A DNA stretch of 64,000 nucleotides. Origin: Dichomitus squalens LYAD-421 SS1 (Eukaryota; Basidiomycota; Agaricomycetes; Polyporales; Polyporaceae). A model generated the notes under the pieces. It saw only the letters and a program-made list of their open reading frames with translations, was not told the DNA's origin and made no database searches. Below are positions 21,150 through 32,857 of this stretch, piece after piece. The translations under genes were made by a program, and so were the position numbers. The stretch's first letter is position 1; every line of letters starts with the position of its first letter. The stretch covers positions 168,496 to 232,495 of the forward strand of contig NW_006766906.1 of NCBI RefSeq assembly GCF_000275845.1. Reading direction: 5' to 3'.

Positions 21150-22712
21150 ATGTCGAAGCCCGTAAGGAGCCCCACCGATGTTGCCCAGGACATCATCCGT
21201 CCCACCGAGGAGGTCAAGGTGGCGATCGACGCGCGGACGGCGCCCAGGGCCGACGCCGACTCGGAGACCTGGACGGTGTCCGAACACGAGCCTCCCGTGC
21301 CGAGGAGGAAGATCCTCGCCTTGGTCTCGCATCTACAGCCGAACGGCCAACACGAGCAGGGATGGTGAGTGTCTGCACATTTGCCTGAGTTGCGTTGGAA
21401 TGTCGTTTGTGAACGGATGGAAGTACACCATGGGTCATGTGGCCGCACTGCGTGAGTAGAAGTGCAGAACTTGACCGTGAGGAGGGGGGACGGGGTTTCG
21501 CAGGGATGCGTCGTGTGCAGGTGTAGGTGCTCACAAGAGTATATTCAGAGGCTTGGGCCTCCTGGACCCGATCGCGCGCTGAACGATCTTCCGGACCTTG
21601 CGCGTACTCACACGTGCATATACCCGTCGTGCCCTCAACGTGGTCCTGTGAACGCTTGTTTGCCGTACAAGGCCACGCGTCAAACGCCCCCTCCTCAGAC
21701 TCTTCACAATGAAACGGGCCACCCATCCGATCACAAGGCGCACAACTCGACAAGAACTTTGGGGATTTGTGCGCCTGGTGCTGTTTGACACCTACAGAAG
21801 CCCCCGGCGTGGCCGACGCTGGCGTCGCGTTTGAGATGTCCATGGGCGTGGCTGTCTGGGCGTATCGCTTCTCTGAATGTGGTTCGTACGCGATGCGATA
21901 TTGAGCCGTGCTTCGCCAGGCTGCGGGCCTAGTCCGCATACAGTCGAGTACGTGGTGATGTCCTCGACGGGTTTCCTACGTGGAACTGGTCTGAGCGCAG
22001 AAGAGCAGGCGGTGGCCTTCACGACGGGTACGCAAGTGTGCGTACATCCGACGCTGTCGGCAAAACCGTTTGTCCGTGCTCGGAGCGCGCTGCGCGGACG
22101 GGCGACCTCCACAAGTTATAGCGTCGAGAGGTTAGCGATATGTGTTTCTCGAGTCCTGGTTGGGCAGATGGATGGGACGGTGAAACACTTATGGGCGTGC
22201 ACGAAACGAGACGTCCTGTGCTTGTGTCCGAGAGCCACAGCTGCGTCGGAGGGCTTCTGTTGTCGGGGTCGCTCCTTCCATCGCAACCGGCTCAACATAG
22301 GTGCTGACGACAGACGAAAACGTGTGCTTGTGGTCCTTGTGGTTGTGCCTATTTGCATTTACGAACGTATCACCGACCATTTTGGGCTATCGGTAACTGA
22401 CGCGTTTCCACTCGTAGCGTATTCGTATTGTTGCAGAGACCACCGCGCATACAGTCTATACCCGACGAATACGTTGTGGAGCACGCCTTCCCTGTGTTGC
22501 ACAACTTCTCGATATCAATGGCTCAGCCTCGTCAGACCACAGTGGATCTGTCGTCGCCGCCGCCGGGAAGCACGTTTGCTTTGGACCAGCCGAAAACAGG
22601 TATGTCTATGTTCAAAGTCAATCAACACGGACCTCCTCGTCCTTGTGTCCGAGATGCTTCGGGACTGTCAGTTGGATCTTGGGGTGTCTCTCTCGCTAAT
22701 TTAGCGAAGTAG
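21150..22712 (+). CDS. candidate 5' part of the inositol 5-phosphatase gene (unresolved exons)
   Basis: Two stretches look coding and could be the N-terminal PH-like domain of the phosphatase that follows. The first starts with ATG at 21150 (MSKPVRSPTDVAQDIIRPTE ... PPVPRRKILALVSHL) and meets a GTGAGT donor near 21365. The second, after a GTTGCAG acceptor near 22436, reads YVVEHAFPVLHNFSISMAQP and SPPPGSTFALDQPKT and ends at a GTATGT donor near 22601. Between them, about 1 kb contains further coding-like fragments (for example APGVADAGVAFEMSM near 21800 and EYVVMSSTGFLRGTGL near 21950) that I could not join in frame. Either several micro-exons are hidden here, or the 5' end has been interrupted, or this is a separate unknown gene. 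Confidence 0.35.
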
Positions 22713-23279
22713 ACGTCTGTTGGTAGTGCTCGTAACGTTGTTCCGCCGTTGCCACATCTATTATCATCACAGGTGTACTGTGTAAGAGCTCATGAGCAGC
22801 ATCAGTTCTCAACAGTCTCGTCATTTATTATGTTGAAACTCGTCCCAGAAGACAGTGGGTGGGCCTTCCACAGTACAATTACTCGCATTCACGCGAAGCG
22901 CTACGTTATGCGGCCTTGAGCTATCATCTGAGCTCGTATACACCTAGCCCCTTTCTCCATGCGCGCTTCATGTCTCATCATGCGCATAGGTAGCAAAGAG
23001 ATGCCATTTTCCACGCGCATGCAGAACAGAGCGATACCCTGACGATGAACCTTGTGGCGAGTAGGGCGTGTCCGCGAACTTGAAAGCAACGCGAAGTGAC
23101 AGGAATATATGGAGAGCTTCGTGGCGAGGACATATGGGACCCCGTGGGGAAGTCCTCACACCCTTTGGAGCATGCACGGAAAGTCCGGAAAGGGTCTCTG
23201 CGCGGTCTTTCCTCTCTTTCCCGTACGTGACAACGGGCACGCATCTACCTCAATGTTTAGTGACGAGAAGTACTAGTAG

Positions 23280-26200
23280 CCAACATTACACAAAGGACGT
23301 TTGGATAGCTTTGCAGACTATCTGACCAGAATCTCAGAGCTCACCGTTACTATTAACCCTGGAGAAGATACCCCATTTTCGTCCGTCACCCTTCACACAA
23401 CCGATACCCAAGGACTTCGTCTCCTTCTGGATGAGTGCAGACGTCTGAAAGAAGCTATCAGTAAGTTGTCGCTCCCGCGGATTACGTGATGGGCTGACAT
23501 CCTGCTCAGCGGCAGAAACGGATGATGATTACGACTTCGAACCTTTTGCTTGGATAGCGCCCTACGTCGCCGACCACGCTGTCCCGCCGCTTCGTATGTT
23601 TTTTGTCCGTTATAGAGATGAAGTTTTTGATGATCGGCTTGAACAGTTTCTTCAATACCTCCTGATTTGCGGAAGTTGCAGATACCCGTTCATGCCCGTT
23701 TGTCTCCTGCAAGCGCCGGCGTGCCCGGGAGCGATCTCTCCGACATTGAGGCGATTCGCGAAGATTGGCTCCGTGAAAGGATGCAGAAAGAGATTTTTGC
23801 TGTCGGGGAGAAGGCCAGGCTCAAGTACGTTCTACCTGACGCCGCATTCGCGAATATGAACCTAATTGCCATGCTTCGCAGGATCCGTATTGGCACGTTC
23901 AATGTCAATGGTAAACTCCCTTCGCAAGATTTATCGGCATGGGTCCGCGACCAGATCACCTTGCCAGCATCTGCTCTCATTCCGCCATTGAAGGAGATAT
24001 CACCTTTGTCAATTGGCGAAGATCGAAAGAACCCTATAGAGGAGCAGCTGGGTTGGTGTTTACGTTCATGATCTCATGCGGTTGGCATCAACATCATCCC
24101 ACTCCAGGTGTCATAGACCCTGGCAACACAATACCTTCGGGAATCATACCGCCGGATTCAAGCTCGTTGGCTGCCTCGTCAGACTCCAGTGCTTCTGGTG
24201 CTACTGTCGTGGACACAATATCTGAGGACACGACTGTTTCAGACCAACCTCCGGATGTCCCTGAAGACCCTAGTGATCCCGACATGCTGGTTTTAGGTTT
24301 CCAGGAACTGGACTTGTCAGCAGAGGCTCTGCTCTATTCAACCGGGACGGCTCGCGAGGACAATTGGTGCATGGCAGTGTTCGCGGGATTGGGCGAGAAA
24401 GCTGTCCTATACGAGAAGGTGAGCGCCCAGACACATTCCTGGCTGTGGCGATACTGGGGCTTCGGCCTAGCTTGTTCCGAGTCGCTGACACCGCTCTCAC
24501 AGCTCGCATCTAAACAACTGGTCGGCATGTTGTTGGTTATAATCGTCAAGAAGCGCCTCCGGCCTAATTTCACTGATGTACGGACGGCCTCCGTAGGGGC
24601 GGGGATAATGGGGATAATGGTTATTCTTGTGCAGTGGTATTCTTCCCCACACGACCTGACCTTCCCCTTTCAGGGCAACAAAGGGGCGACAGCGATCCGC
24701 GTCTCGTTCACGCCGTCACCGTCACCGCCCGCTAGCTCGGGGTCGGAAAGCAGGCCGACCGCCCTCGCCTTCGTGAATGCGCATCTCGCGGCCTTTGATG
24801 AAATGTACGAGAAGCGCAACGTCGATTTTCACGATCTATGCAAGAGGCTTGTTTTCGATTATGCTAACTCCGGGGATGATATTGCTTCAACCGGGAGCTG
24901 GTACACTCCAGCGGCCGTGCCGCTTGGCATCTTCGATGCGGATGCTCTGTTCTGGCTAGTGAGTGCGCTCCGAAGTCCTGTGTTCCGTGTGCATGTCGGC
25001 GAGACGCTGACTGCATCCGATTGGGATTGCTGTAGGGTGGTAAGACCTTATTCTAATCCCGCTGAGTGCGACGGGGCGCTCAGACCTATCGACGCCTCCA
25101 GACTTGAACTACCGACTTCTGTTACCAGATGCAGATGTACGGAGCTTGCTGGCAGACTATGAGCTGCGGGACGAGAACTTCAGGGTCTTGCGAAGGTTTG
25201 ATCAGGTCTCACTCGAAATTGTATTCAATGTGCGTCACTGCGCTAACGGATCTTGTTGGCCGCAGCTGACCACTGCGATGAGGAGCAAGAAGGCCTTTGA
25301 TAGCTTTATTGAGCGTCCGATCACACATTTGCCGTAAGTTCTCCGGAGACGCTGTCGCGGATGTAGCGGTGGATTCAACAGCTTACTATTTGCTTGTTCC
25401 CAGTTCATATCGGTTCGGTTCGGGCATGCTCACCGATGGTTTGGGTTATGACATGAAGTGCGTCTTTCTGCCTACTGGCGGTTCTCGCACGGGTCTTAAA
25501 TCTATACCCGTCGCATGACCATAGGCGCAAGCCTGCTTGGACAGATCGTATCCTCCACATGACCTCCAGGGCAGTGGTCGTGAAACAAGAATCATACACG
25601 AGCCATCCAGCCATCACTATGAGCGACCATCGACCAGTATCAGCAGCGTTCGAGCTCGAGGTGATATCCTATTCTTTCAGTCGCCGCAACCTTTCCGCTC
25701 CTTTGCCTGACATTTACATCCGAGGCTTCCCGATTGCAAATGCTGAACCGCTTGTGGTGTAGGGACCGGCCGTTAGCGTCGCCGAGTACGAGTCGTTTAT
25801 GCAGCGCGTCTGGCGGGAAGTCTCAGGAATAGAGTACGCGGAAGAGCGACCACGACTCAGAGTAACACCCAATATAATCGACTTTGCACGGATAGGGTCA
25901 GTAACAATCTCGTCATCCGATGCCGGGCACATGGCAGTGCTGACAGAACCTTTTTTCAGCCACAAGCGCACTGTGACGAGGACCCTGGAAGTCGCAAACA
26001 TTGGGAAGGTGTTAGAACCCGCGGTGTTACGCCCGCATCAGCTACTGACTGCCTCGCGCAGGTGCCATGTGCCTTCCGTTTCGTCTCTCAGAATTTTGCT
26101 GCGGATGCTTGTGAGTCCGCGCAGTGCCCTACTGAGATTTACGCCTGAACAGCTGCCCTTCTCAGGCCCGTCTTGGCTGCGCATCGAAGCAATGGCTGTT

Positions 26201-27373
26201 TGTATTCAACCCACTATATACCAAATCATACTTATCAAACACTATCCCATCTCTTCAGGGCCTTGTCCTACCTGGAAAGAAGACAGAAATAATTCTCACT
26301 GCGTATGTGGATGACGCAACAGCAGCACAGCTCAATCTCGGCAATGCGCGCCTTGAGGACACGCTTGTCCTGCATACTGCGCTCGGAAGAGACTATTTTG
26401 TGGCCGTATCGGGAGACTACGGTAACATCATGTTAACATTTTGCTCACGGCGTGCCCCTGATTTGCGGCTTCAGACCGTACTTGCTTTGCGACAAGTATC
26501 GCATGGCTCGTGCGTCTTCCGGGACCCGTTAGGGCACTCCAGGCTCCGAGCGACCTCCTTCCTGAGGATAAAAGCGTCAACGCGCCCCGGGAGATCATGC
26601 GGCTTATCAATTGGCTCATGAGTAATGGGACGCAGACGGTAAGGAGCTATGTAGCTTCTTGCCGTGTGACTTGGAGCCCCTTGCTCACTGACTGCGGATT
26701 CAGGACGGCTTGTTCCTGACGCCCGGCGATGAGGAACTTGTGCTACGAATCCGCGAGGTATGGATACAGCATTTGTGCGGTGCGCATCGGGTCTCTAAGA
26801 GTCACTCTAGGACCTCGATACAGGCGAAGAATTCAGCTTAGAAGTGACCCAGAATGACTCTAAAACTACGCTCGCGTTCGCGGATACGCTTCTTCGGCTC
26901 CTAGAGTCGTTGACAGACCCTGTCATACCTAGCTCCCTGCATGCGAAATGCGCGCAGATCACCAGCCGCGATGAAGCCTTTGAGGTATTCAAATTGCCTT
27001 TCTTTGTCATCCATAGCTCACTTCCCACCCGCAGATACTCGATCAATTCCCCGTCGTCAATATTAACGTAACCCTTCGCATTGTAGCATCCCATCGAATA
27101 CTAACAAGGCCTTGCTTTGTCTCAAAAAGGTTTGGATATCGCTCACTGCATTCCTCCACTTCATCGGACAACGAGAGTCGTACCAAACAAAGATCGAACA
27201 CCTTAGTAAGTCCGATTACCCCTGCCTCCCTGTCGTGGCCCCGATCATTAAGTGTTCCGCGAATCTCTCCAGTCGCTATCTTCACGTCGGTGCTCCTCCG
27301 CGACGATCTAAACTCCCTGATGCCGGTCTCGATAACCGGCAAAAGGAATTTCCTACGATACTTCATTGGGTGA
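23280..27373 (+). CDS. type II inositol polyphosphate 5-phosphatase, OCRL/INPP5B-like
   Basis: Removes the 5-phosphate of phosphoinositides such as PI(4,5)P2 on endosomal and Golgi membranes. From about 23301 an exon gives SFADYLTRISELTVTI...LLLDECRRLKEA, which looks like the end of a PH-like domain. Then come the phosphatase motifs: RIGTFNVNGK, MLVLGFQELD, NKGATAIR, AFVNAHLAA, W-L-G-D-L-N-Y-R, RKPAWTDRIL and SDHRPVSAAF. The WLGDLNYR motif exists only if a 4-nt exon (25036-25039) is spliced in. Next is an ASH-like beta domain (FARIGSVTISS...LEVANIGKV) and a RhoGAP-like helical domain (SAPREIMRLINWLMSN, GLFLTPGDEEL, LLESLTDPVIP, VTLRIVASH), ending KRNFLRYFIG and TGA at 27371-27373. This domain order is that of OCRL/INPP5B. 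About 15 introns. The true start is upstream and unresolved, so this entry is 5' incomplete. Confidence 0.82.
25036..25039 (+). other. 4-nt micro-exon of the 5-phosphatase
   Basis: GGTG lies between the acceptor TGCTGTAG and the donor GTAAGA. The upstream intron is 24959-25035 (donor GTGAGT, CTGAC branch site) and the downstream one 25040-25101 (acceptor CTCCAG). Included, it turns CTA | ACTTGAAC into Leu-Gly-Asp-Leu-Asn; omitted, the frame hits TGA at once. Confidence 0.75.
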
Positions 27374-27648
27374 GATCCAACCGGGTGATGAGATCTACTA
27401 GGCGGGGGCTTTGTGGCGCGGAGAAGAAATATGATATTATGCAACGCATTCGAGTCTTTTCGCTAGCATTTTTGAATCGGCGCCTCCCCCGTTCCCCACC
27501 AATGAGGAGCCCGGATCCCTTGCTCTAACTCGTCTGCGAAAGGATTCTATTAGGTGATTATCTATAGTACTGAGTTATGGCTCTTATAATCTCTATCGAA
27601 ACTGTAGAAAGCAATGGTAGAAAGCGATGTAGACGCGAGTCAGGTTGG

Positions 27649-28026
27649 TTATTGTTTCGGACTGGTAGCAAGGATCGGGTTAGCCTGGACTGAGAAATCA
27701 ACAACCGGAAGTTGGACTTGCATCGGGACATAGGTGCATGGAATCCCTCTTCTTTGGCAGTTGGCACAAGTTTGGCGTCCGTCGCATTTCAGTTTGCGGC
27801 CTAGTGACCACCCATGTCAGCTATTGCCAAACAAGCGAAGATCCCTTGTGTGGACCTCTGCAAAATTGACAGGCCATTGGAGTACGACGAGGTGTCCTGG
27901 GCATGTCGTAGACATCGTCATCGGATTCTTGATTCTGAGGCTGTTGACTCGTTCCCGCCTGCATAACAGTTAGATTTTGACACTTGAACATCATGGAAGC
28001 GGCGTGGCCCTCACCTGAGTGCTCAT
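27649..28026 (-). CDS. 88-residue Zn(II)2Cys6 cluster protein
   Basis: Three exons: 28015-28026 (12 nt, M-S-T-Q), 27856-27958 and 27649-27800, with introns bearing canonical sites (GTGAGG...TATGCAG with a CTAAC branch point; GTCCAC...CACTAG). The product has an acidic N-terminus, a PRTPRRTPMACQFCR lead-in, and a perfect binuclear zinc cluster C-x2-C-x6-C-x5-C-x2-C-x6-C with the GRKLKCDG loop typical of Gal4-type DNA-binding domains. Only 25 or so residues follow the last Cys before TAA (27649-27651), so there is no coiled-coil dimerisation helix of the usual kind and no middle-homology or activation domain. It may bind DNA as a monomer, compete with full-length factors, or be a conserved mini-regulator; which cannot be told from sequence. 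Confidence 0.78.
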
Positions 28027-29263
28027 GGTGTTGATCTGAATGGAATAGAGCAGACGAAATCAAGTAGAGGGATAATGAGAGGTTGCAAGGCCTTGGGGCC
28101 TATATGTATAGAGCAGAAAGCGCTTCATTTGAGCGGCCGTAGCGAGCTTGACACACCCGCCTTCTGGTTTCTGTGTCCAGGCGTTAACATTCGGGATGCT
28201 AAGGAGCCAAAACGGTTCCGCTCATGCCTGTGCTCGGGCGTGTGCCAATCCTCGTCCCTGGCTATGGAGGAAATTTCAAGATCCGACGACGACGAAACAA
28301 AAGTGCCTGTTATGGTCAGCAAGCGAGGCGCATATGGTGATTAGTAGACCTACCAGACTCGTCAAGGAAGGAAACGATTTCAGATGGTGACGTTTGGCTC
28401 AAACTAGCGAGGGCAGGACTCACGGGACGCTTGTACCAACGTATTGTACTTCCTGACATATGTCGACTGAGTCATCGAAGCGAAGGATAAAGTCCTTCCC
28501 GAACTCAAAAGAAGCCTCCTAGATCTGCGGGAAGGAGCTTCGCCGTGATGAAGTCAAATGGCACGCTGAGGTCAGGGAAACGGACGCCGACAAGAGTCTT
28601 GCAACACCGCCCCATCACGGCGGCAAGGGATGCTCCGATACCGGCGAAACGTCATGTAATCTCATTGTGTATCCACAAAGACTGCTGTGAAAATAGTTGA
28701 TGCTGGTCGTCAGGTAACCCTGGGAAGAACGTAGTCCACGAGGCTTAGTGTCACCCAGGAGGTATCGACGACAGGGCAAAGCAATGAGCTTTCGCGTGTC
28801 GGGCGTGCGAGGACTACCTCCGTGGGGATAGGCTTTCGTCGTGTCGTTGGAATGGAGCCATAATGTCTCATAGTCCCACCTGATATGACACCTCAGAGTG
28901 CATCGACTAAGTAGACGTAGAAGTAGAACAGACATCGTCCAAATTAGTAGTTGCCACGAAGCGTTCAAATCAGCCTGCCAAATCAGTCGGTTGAAGGTTC
29001 GTGCTCCTTACCTGCAAAATCTAACGCTTTGAACGCCTCCTTGGCGTCGCCCTGCACGCGCAGCTGCACGTCATGTCTCGAGTCACAGCGGTTTGCCTTA
29101 CCGTAGGAGTCAGGCAGCTAGGCCGAGTAAGATCTCGTAGACGCGTGTTTGGTACGTTTCTTACCATAGACAATCCAAAACCCACTAAAAAAGTACAGTA
29201 GGAAGGCGGTATTTCATTACACATGCCTAAACTGCGGATTGGCAAGCACCATGGGCGCTACGA
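28027..29263. other. intergenic
   Basis: Upstream of the zinc-cluster gene and downstream of the arrestin-like gene. Frames up to about 117 codons are present but I recognise none and see no splice structure that links them. Confidence 0.4.
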
Positions 29264-31014
29264 TCAGCGGAAGATGAGAAATTCAGAAGCTCTTGAGCTG
29301 GCGTCGTCGTATGCTGGAGGCGAATAAATCCTTGGCCTGGGCCCTGCCGCGTACGCCGTCCCAATGACCACAGGTAGCTGCTGAAGAACCGCTTCAGCGT
29401 CACCATCCGGTTGGAACGCTACCGCCTTGGGCGCGTACACCGCGACCGAATACTGCGCCACAATGGCATGCGGGAAACCTTGGGTGAACGCGGGAGAATC
29501 CACTGGAGCAGATACACTCACGGTCAGCTCGAACTTGCCTAGGTGACAGGTCGGCTTGAGCATTGAAGGGAGATGGATCTCGCCATGTAGGACACGCTTG
29601 TGCGGGTTCCGCGAGCTGTCAGGCCGCCACACGGCGGTCGCGAGCCCCTGGACTGCGCGCTCGTAATCAAGGCCGGGAAGCCTCTTTCCGCCCAGTGGAG
29701 TCACAGAGAGGGAAGCTTCACCCGTCGCGATCTGCCGTAACAATCGGACAACGAGGCTACGCGGCGAGGAAAGCAGATCCAGGGCTTGGGGATCGGTCGT
29801 CTCCACGGTCATCAGGCATGGAATGACGCTCCCGCGCGTGTAGGTGAGCTGGAAGGGCGCGATCGGCCGTGTCAGGGTGCACCACGATCGCGTCTATAAC
29901 GTGAAGGGCAGGCACGTACCGGCTTGGCTAATGCAAACTGCAGCCCAGATCGTTGCGGCGCGTGAACATGGGTACAGAAGACGCTCAGGAACGCATGGTA
30001 CGGGGCCGTCTGTGAACGCACCGTGCATTTCGCATCGACCTCGCGCGTGGAGAAGACAGAGCCTCGAACTTGGAGCGGCTCAAGACAGTGCCATCCCTCT
30101 GGATCGGCTTCCGGTCCGGGCAATGGCGTATTCTCGAGGTAGGCAATCTGTCGCGCTATCGAAGGCGCCTCTGGCCTAATAATGGGGATATAGCCAATGA
30201 TGGTGCTAATACTTCCGCGAGAGTCAGCAAGAAGGAGCGATGTGGGGAAGACGCTTGACAGAATACGTACCTGTTGTCTACGCGAAATCGGCTCCGGTGA
30301 ACGGTTGCGATCACTTGATACTGTATGTGGACTCTTGCTAGCCGTTCGGAGAAGGAACCCGGAAGGGGAAAAGTCTCTGCTGTGGCAGTCGGCAGCCTCA
30401 CTTGGCATACGGGAGGCAACGTCAATGAGAATGGCCAACTATGTTCCCCTACGAGCTTGCTAGCATTCTGGCTCCCGCTCGGGGATGACGGCTCTGGGGG
30501 CGCGGATGACTTCCACAGAGTTTCCGATACTTGCACAAAGTTCAGGATTTCTGTGACCGAGGACGTCATCTCACCGATGGCCTACATAGCACGTCGAGTC
30601 AGCCAAGGTGACAAGCATCCTTCTAAGGCCTACACGGGACCACTACCGCAGGCCGGCGCAATGTTTGACCCCAATGCCGATGCGGGCCCCCACGACATGT
30701 CTGAGGGCTCGTCTCACCTGTACAGAGATGGCTTTGATAGACTCTTCCTTCGTGAGGTCCAGCGTCACAGAACCCTTAATCGGCTCGCCTTCGTAGAAAG
30801 ACGGAAGAAAGGTAGATGCCGGTGCATTGCTTATTACCTTGAGAGTCAACCAAGGGCGGCCCTTTGAGCTCGTGAGATGATATAAATGCTCCACCGGCGT
30901 GCGGGTAGACAGCGAGGGACTGGAGCTGAACGAATTCGCGCCCGCACTAGTCCGGCGGTCTCGGCGTAGTGTGGTAGAGTGTGTGCGGGCGTAGTGTGGG
31001 AGCTCTGGGTCCAT
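29264..31014 (-). CDS. arrestin-like (N-terminal fold) protein
   Basis: Predicted cytosolic arrestin-fold adaptor of the fungal alpha-arrestin group. From the ATG at 31014 (MDPELPHYARTHSTTLRRD) a Ser/Arg-rich leader is followed by beta-strand-rich segments typical of the N-lobe: VISNAPASTFLPSFYEGEPI, KGSVTLDL, IKAISVQVRR, then GEHSWPFSLTLP, LPGSFSERLARVHIQYQVIA and VHRSRFRVDNR. The last exon holds the C-lobe: LHGEIHLPSMLKPTCHLGKF, SVSAPVDSPAF, HAIVAQYSVAVYAP. Four to five short introns are needed. I do not see a PPxY ubiquitin-ligase-binding motif, so a Rsp5-adaptor role is not shown; basidiomycetes have many such proteins of unknown cargo. Confidence 0.72.
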
Positions 31015-32857
31015 CGTGGTACGGAGGCTAAGTGTGGTGCTGGAGCCCGGACAGATGTGCAACAGCTGTACATGTGGCGTTGAGGCTATATGAGGGACCG
31101 GGTGCTGCTCTCCGATCTGGTCTGTCGACTCGGGGTGTTGTCCATCTGTCTAGATAGTGGCGTGTGTTCCGGTCCCAGCGTATCTTCCCTTAACCACCAC
31201 GAGGTTCCAAGAGCCAGGTGGACACAAAGTGAAGAACCTGGGAGGAAATAGTTTGCGTAAGAGAGGGCAGGGTTAGAGTTGGGGAACATGAAGTCCGGAT
31301 GCGATGCCTACGGAGAGGTGGAACGATATCTCAATGCACTGGTCTGGGTTCTACACTGTCTCCACACAGACATCTTCGTCGGTCACTTCGGGCAAAAAGG
31401 ACTACCTACCACATGGGTGGTTGATTGAGACATGGGCGCGAGGCCAGGTTGTGTTGTGATCGGTGCGCCACGCGCACTCTCACACAGATTTGGATATTTC
31501 TGTATTCAGTCGGATAGCTTTCCATGAAACTCTAATTCCTGTATTACATAAGATATTGCACTGAGTTTCGTACCAAATATGGAGATCAGCCCTCCCCGGC
31601 GCGGCGTGTTGACCTTCACATTTCCCGATGACTGCTCAGGCTCAGACCACAGGGACTGTTGCATGCGTGAGCATGAACACGCGGCCCACGATAGTGGGGT
31701 TGGACCGCATGGTGCACGTTTCGCCGACCTGATAGGGTAGGACGCTCTTTTGTTCGAATCATCCTCGAGGCGCGCGTTCTGCGGCAGGCGTCTCTCGGTA
31801 TCAATACGCATTCTCAGTGAAGCACTCTTGGACACCGAGCTAAAATTGTAGCAATACTGGCCTGCTATGTAGGTTGATACTCTGCTATTTCGGTATGTGC
31901 TCGTTGAGTGGAGTTGGCATCGTCGAAGTCAGTTTGATGGATTTCATCTATGGTGGGCAATGTGGTTGAGCTGTCTCACTTGATGGGAGCGGACCCAACC
32001 ACTAATAGTAATGAAATAGGCTTTCCAGGAAGTAGACGGTGTTCATGTGGAACTGGTGGTTCCCAACTTCACCGTGTGCAATGTGTCAAATTGCACATGT
32101 CCTGCGGTGTTGACGCCATTCACATTATAACTCAAGCGCTCGGGCACCAGGTCCCCTCCGATCTCCTCTCGCTATTAGCATGCGTTCTGTAGGACTGCTT
32201 GCTGCAAGACTTTGCGATCGTCCTCAAACCAAGCAGGATATGAAAGCATATGGGAGCATATCTTTCACTTCTGGGCGTGAGTCGCTGAGAGAGGGCCAAG
32301 GTAGAGATGCACTTCCCTACCTAAAAACCGAGGTTGAGGCCTGGAGGTCCAGATTAATGACCACTTGAAGAGGATGAGCCTAGCTTTCAGGCGGCCTAAG
32401 TCCCCTGCACAGCCCGGCTTGGCTCAGAGCCTACTCATGCAAACCAGCATCAGGCTCAAAAAATCGAACCAGCGTTCACAAGAGCTAGAGGCGATATTTT
32501 GAGCATAGTGATCTTCGTTGTACATTCTCCACAGTAATGCTAGTAGTGAGAGCTGTAGTCTGAGAGGTTTTCTTGCTGTACCTATCAAACGCACCCATTC
32601 ACGCTCAAGTATCGTTGTGATCAGTTGGCAATGTCGAGCTCGAACTGTACGGCATCCCAGTTGGGAACCGGCCACCCGGGCCGAGAGATAGGTTCGAATA
32701 TGGGAGCGCGCTCTGCCTCGTTCTCGCACCTTCTCGAAGTCGTCCGCACACCTCTCGTTCAAGTCTCAAATATGCTGTCTCTTGTAGCCTCTTTCTCCAG
32801 CACTATATCTCTGCTTCCTGGCTAGTAGACTGTGTACACTTGGTCTGAGTGCAGAAA
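31015..32857. other. divergent intergenic region, 1.8 kb
   Basis: Lies between the arrestin-like gene (minus) and cyclophilin-40 (plus). On the minus strand, 31506-31735 contains two coding-looking pieces in different frames (GETCTMRSNPTIVGRVFML and NVKVNTPRRGGLISIFGTKL) that may be a gene remnant; nothing else is supported. Confidence 0.4.

Noticed and set aside
21214..21939. Minus-strand frame of 241 codons.
   Set aside because: No motif, codon content like antisense of GC-rich coding DNA, and it overlaps plus-strand pieces that look better.
24959..25101. First reading: the 5-phosphatase is a pseudogene because WLGDLNYR is broken at an exon junction.
   Set aside because: A 4-nt exon with good splice sites restores the motif, and the rest of the gene is intact.
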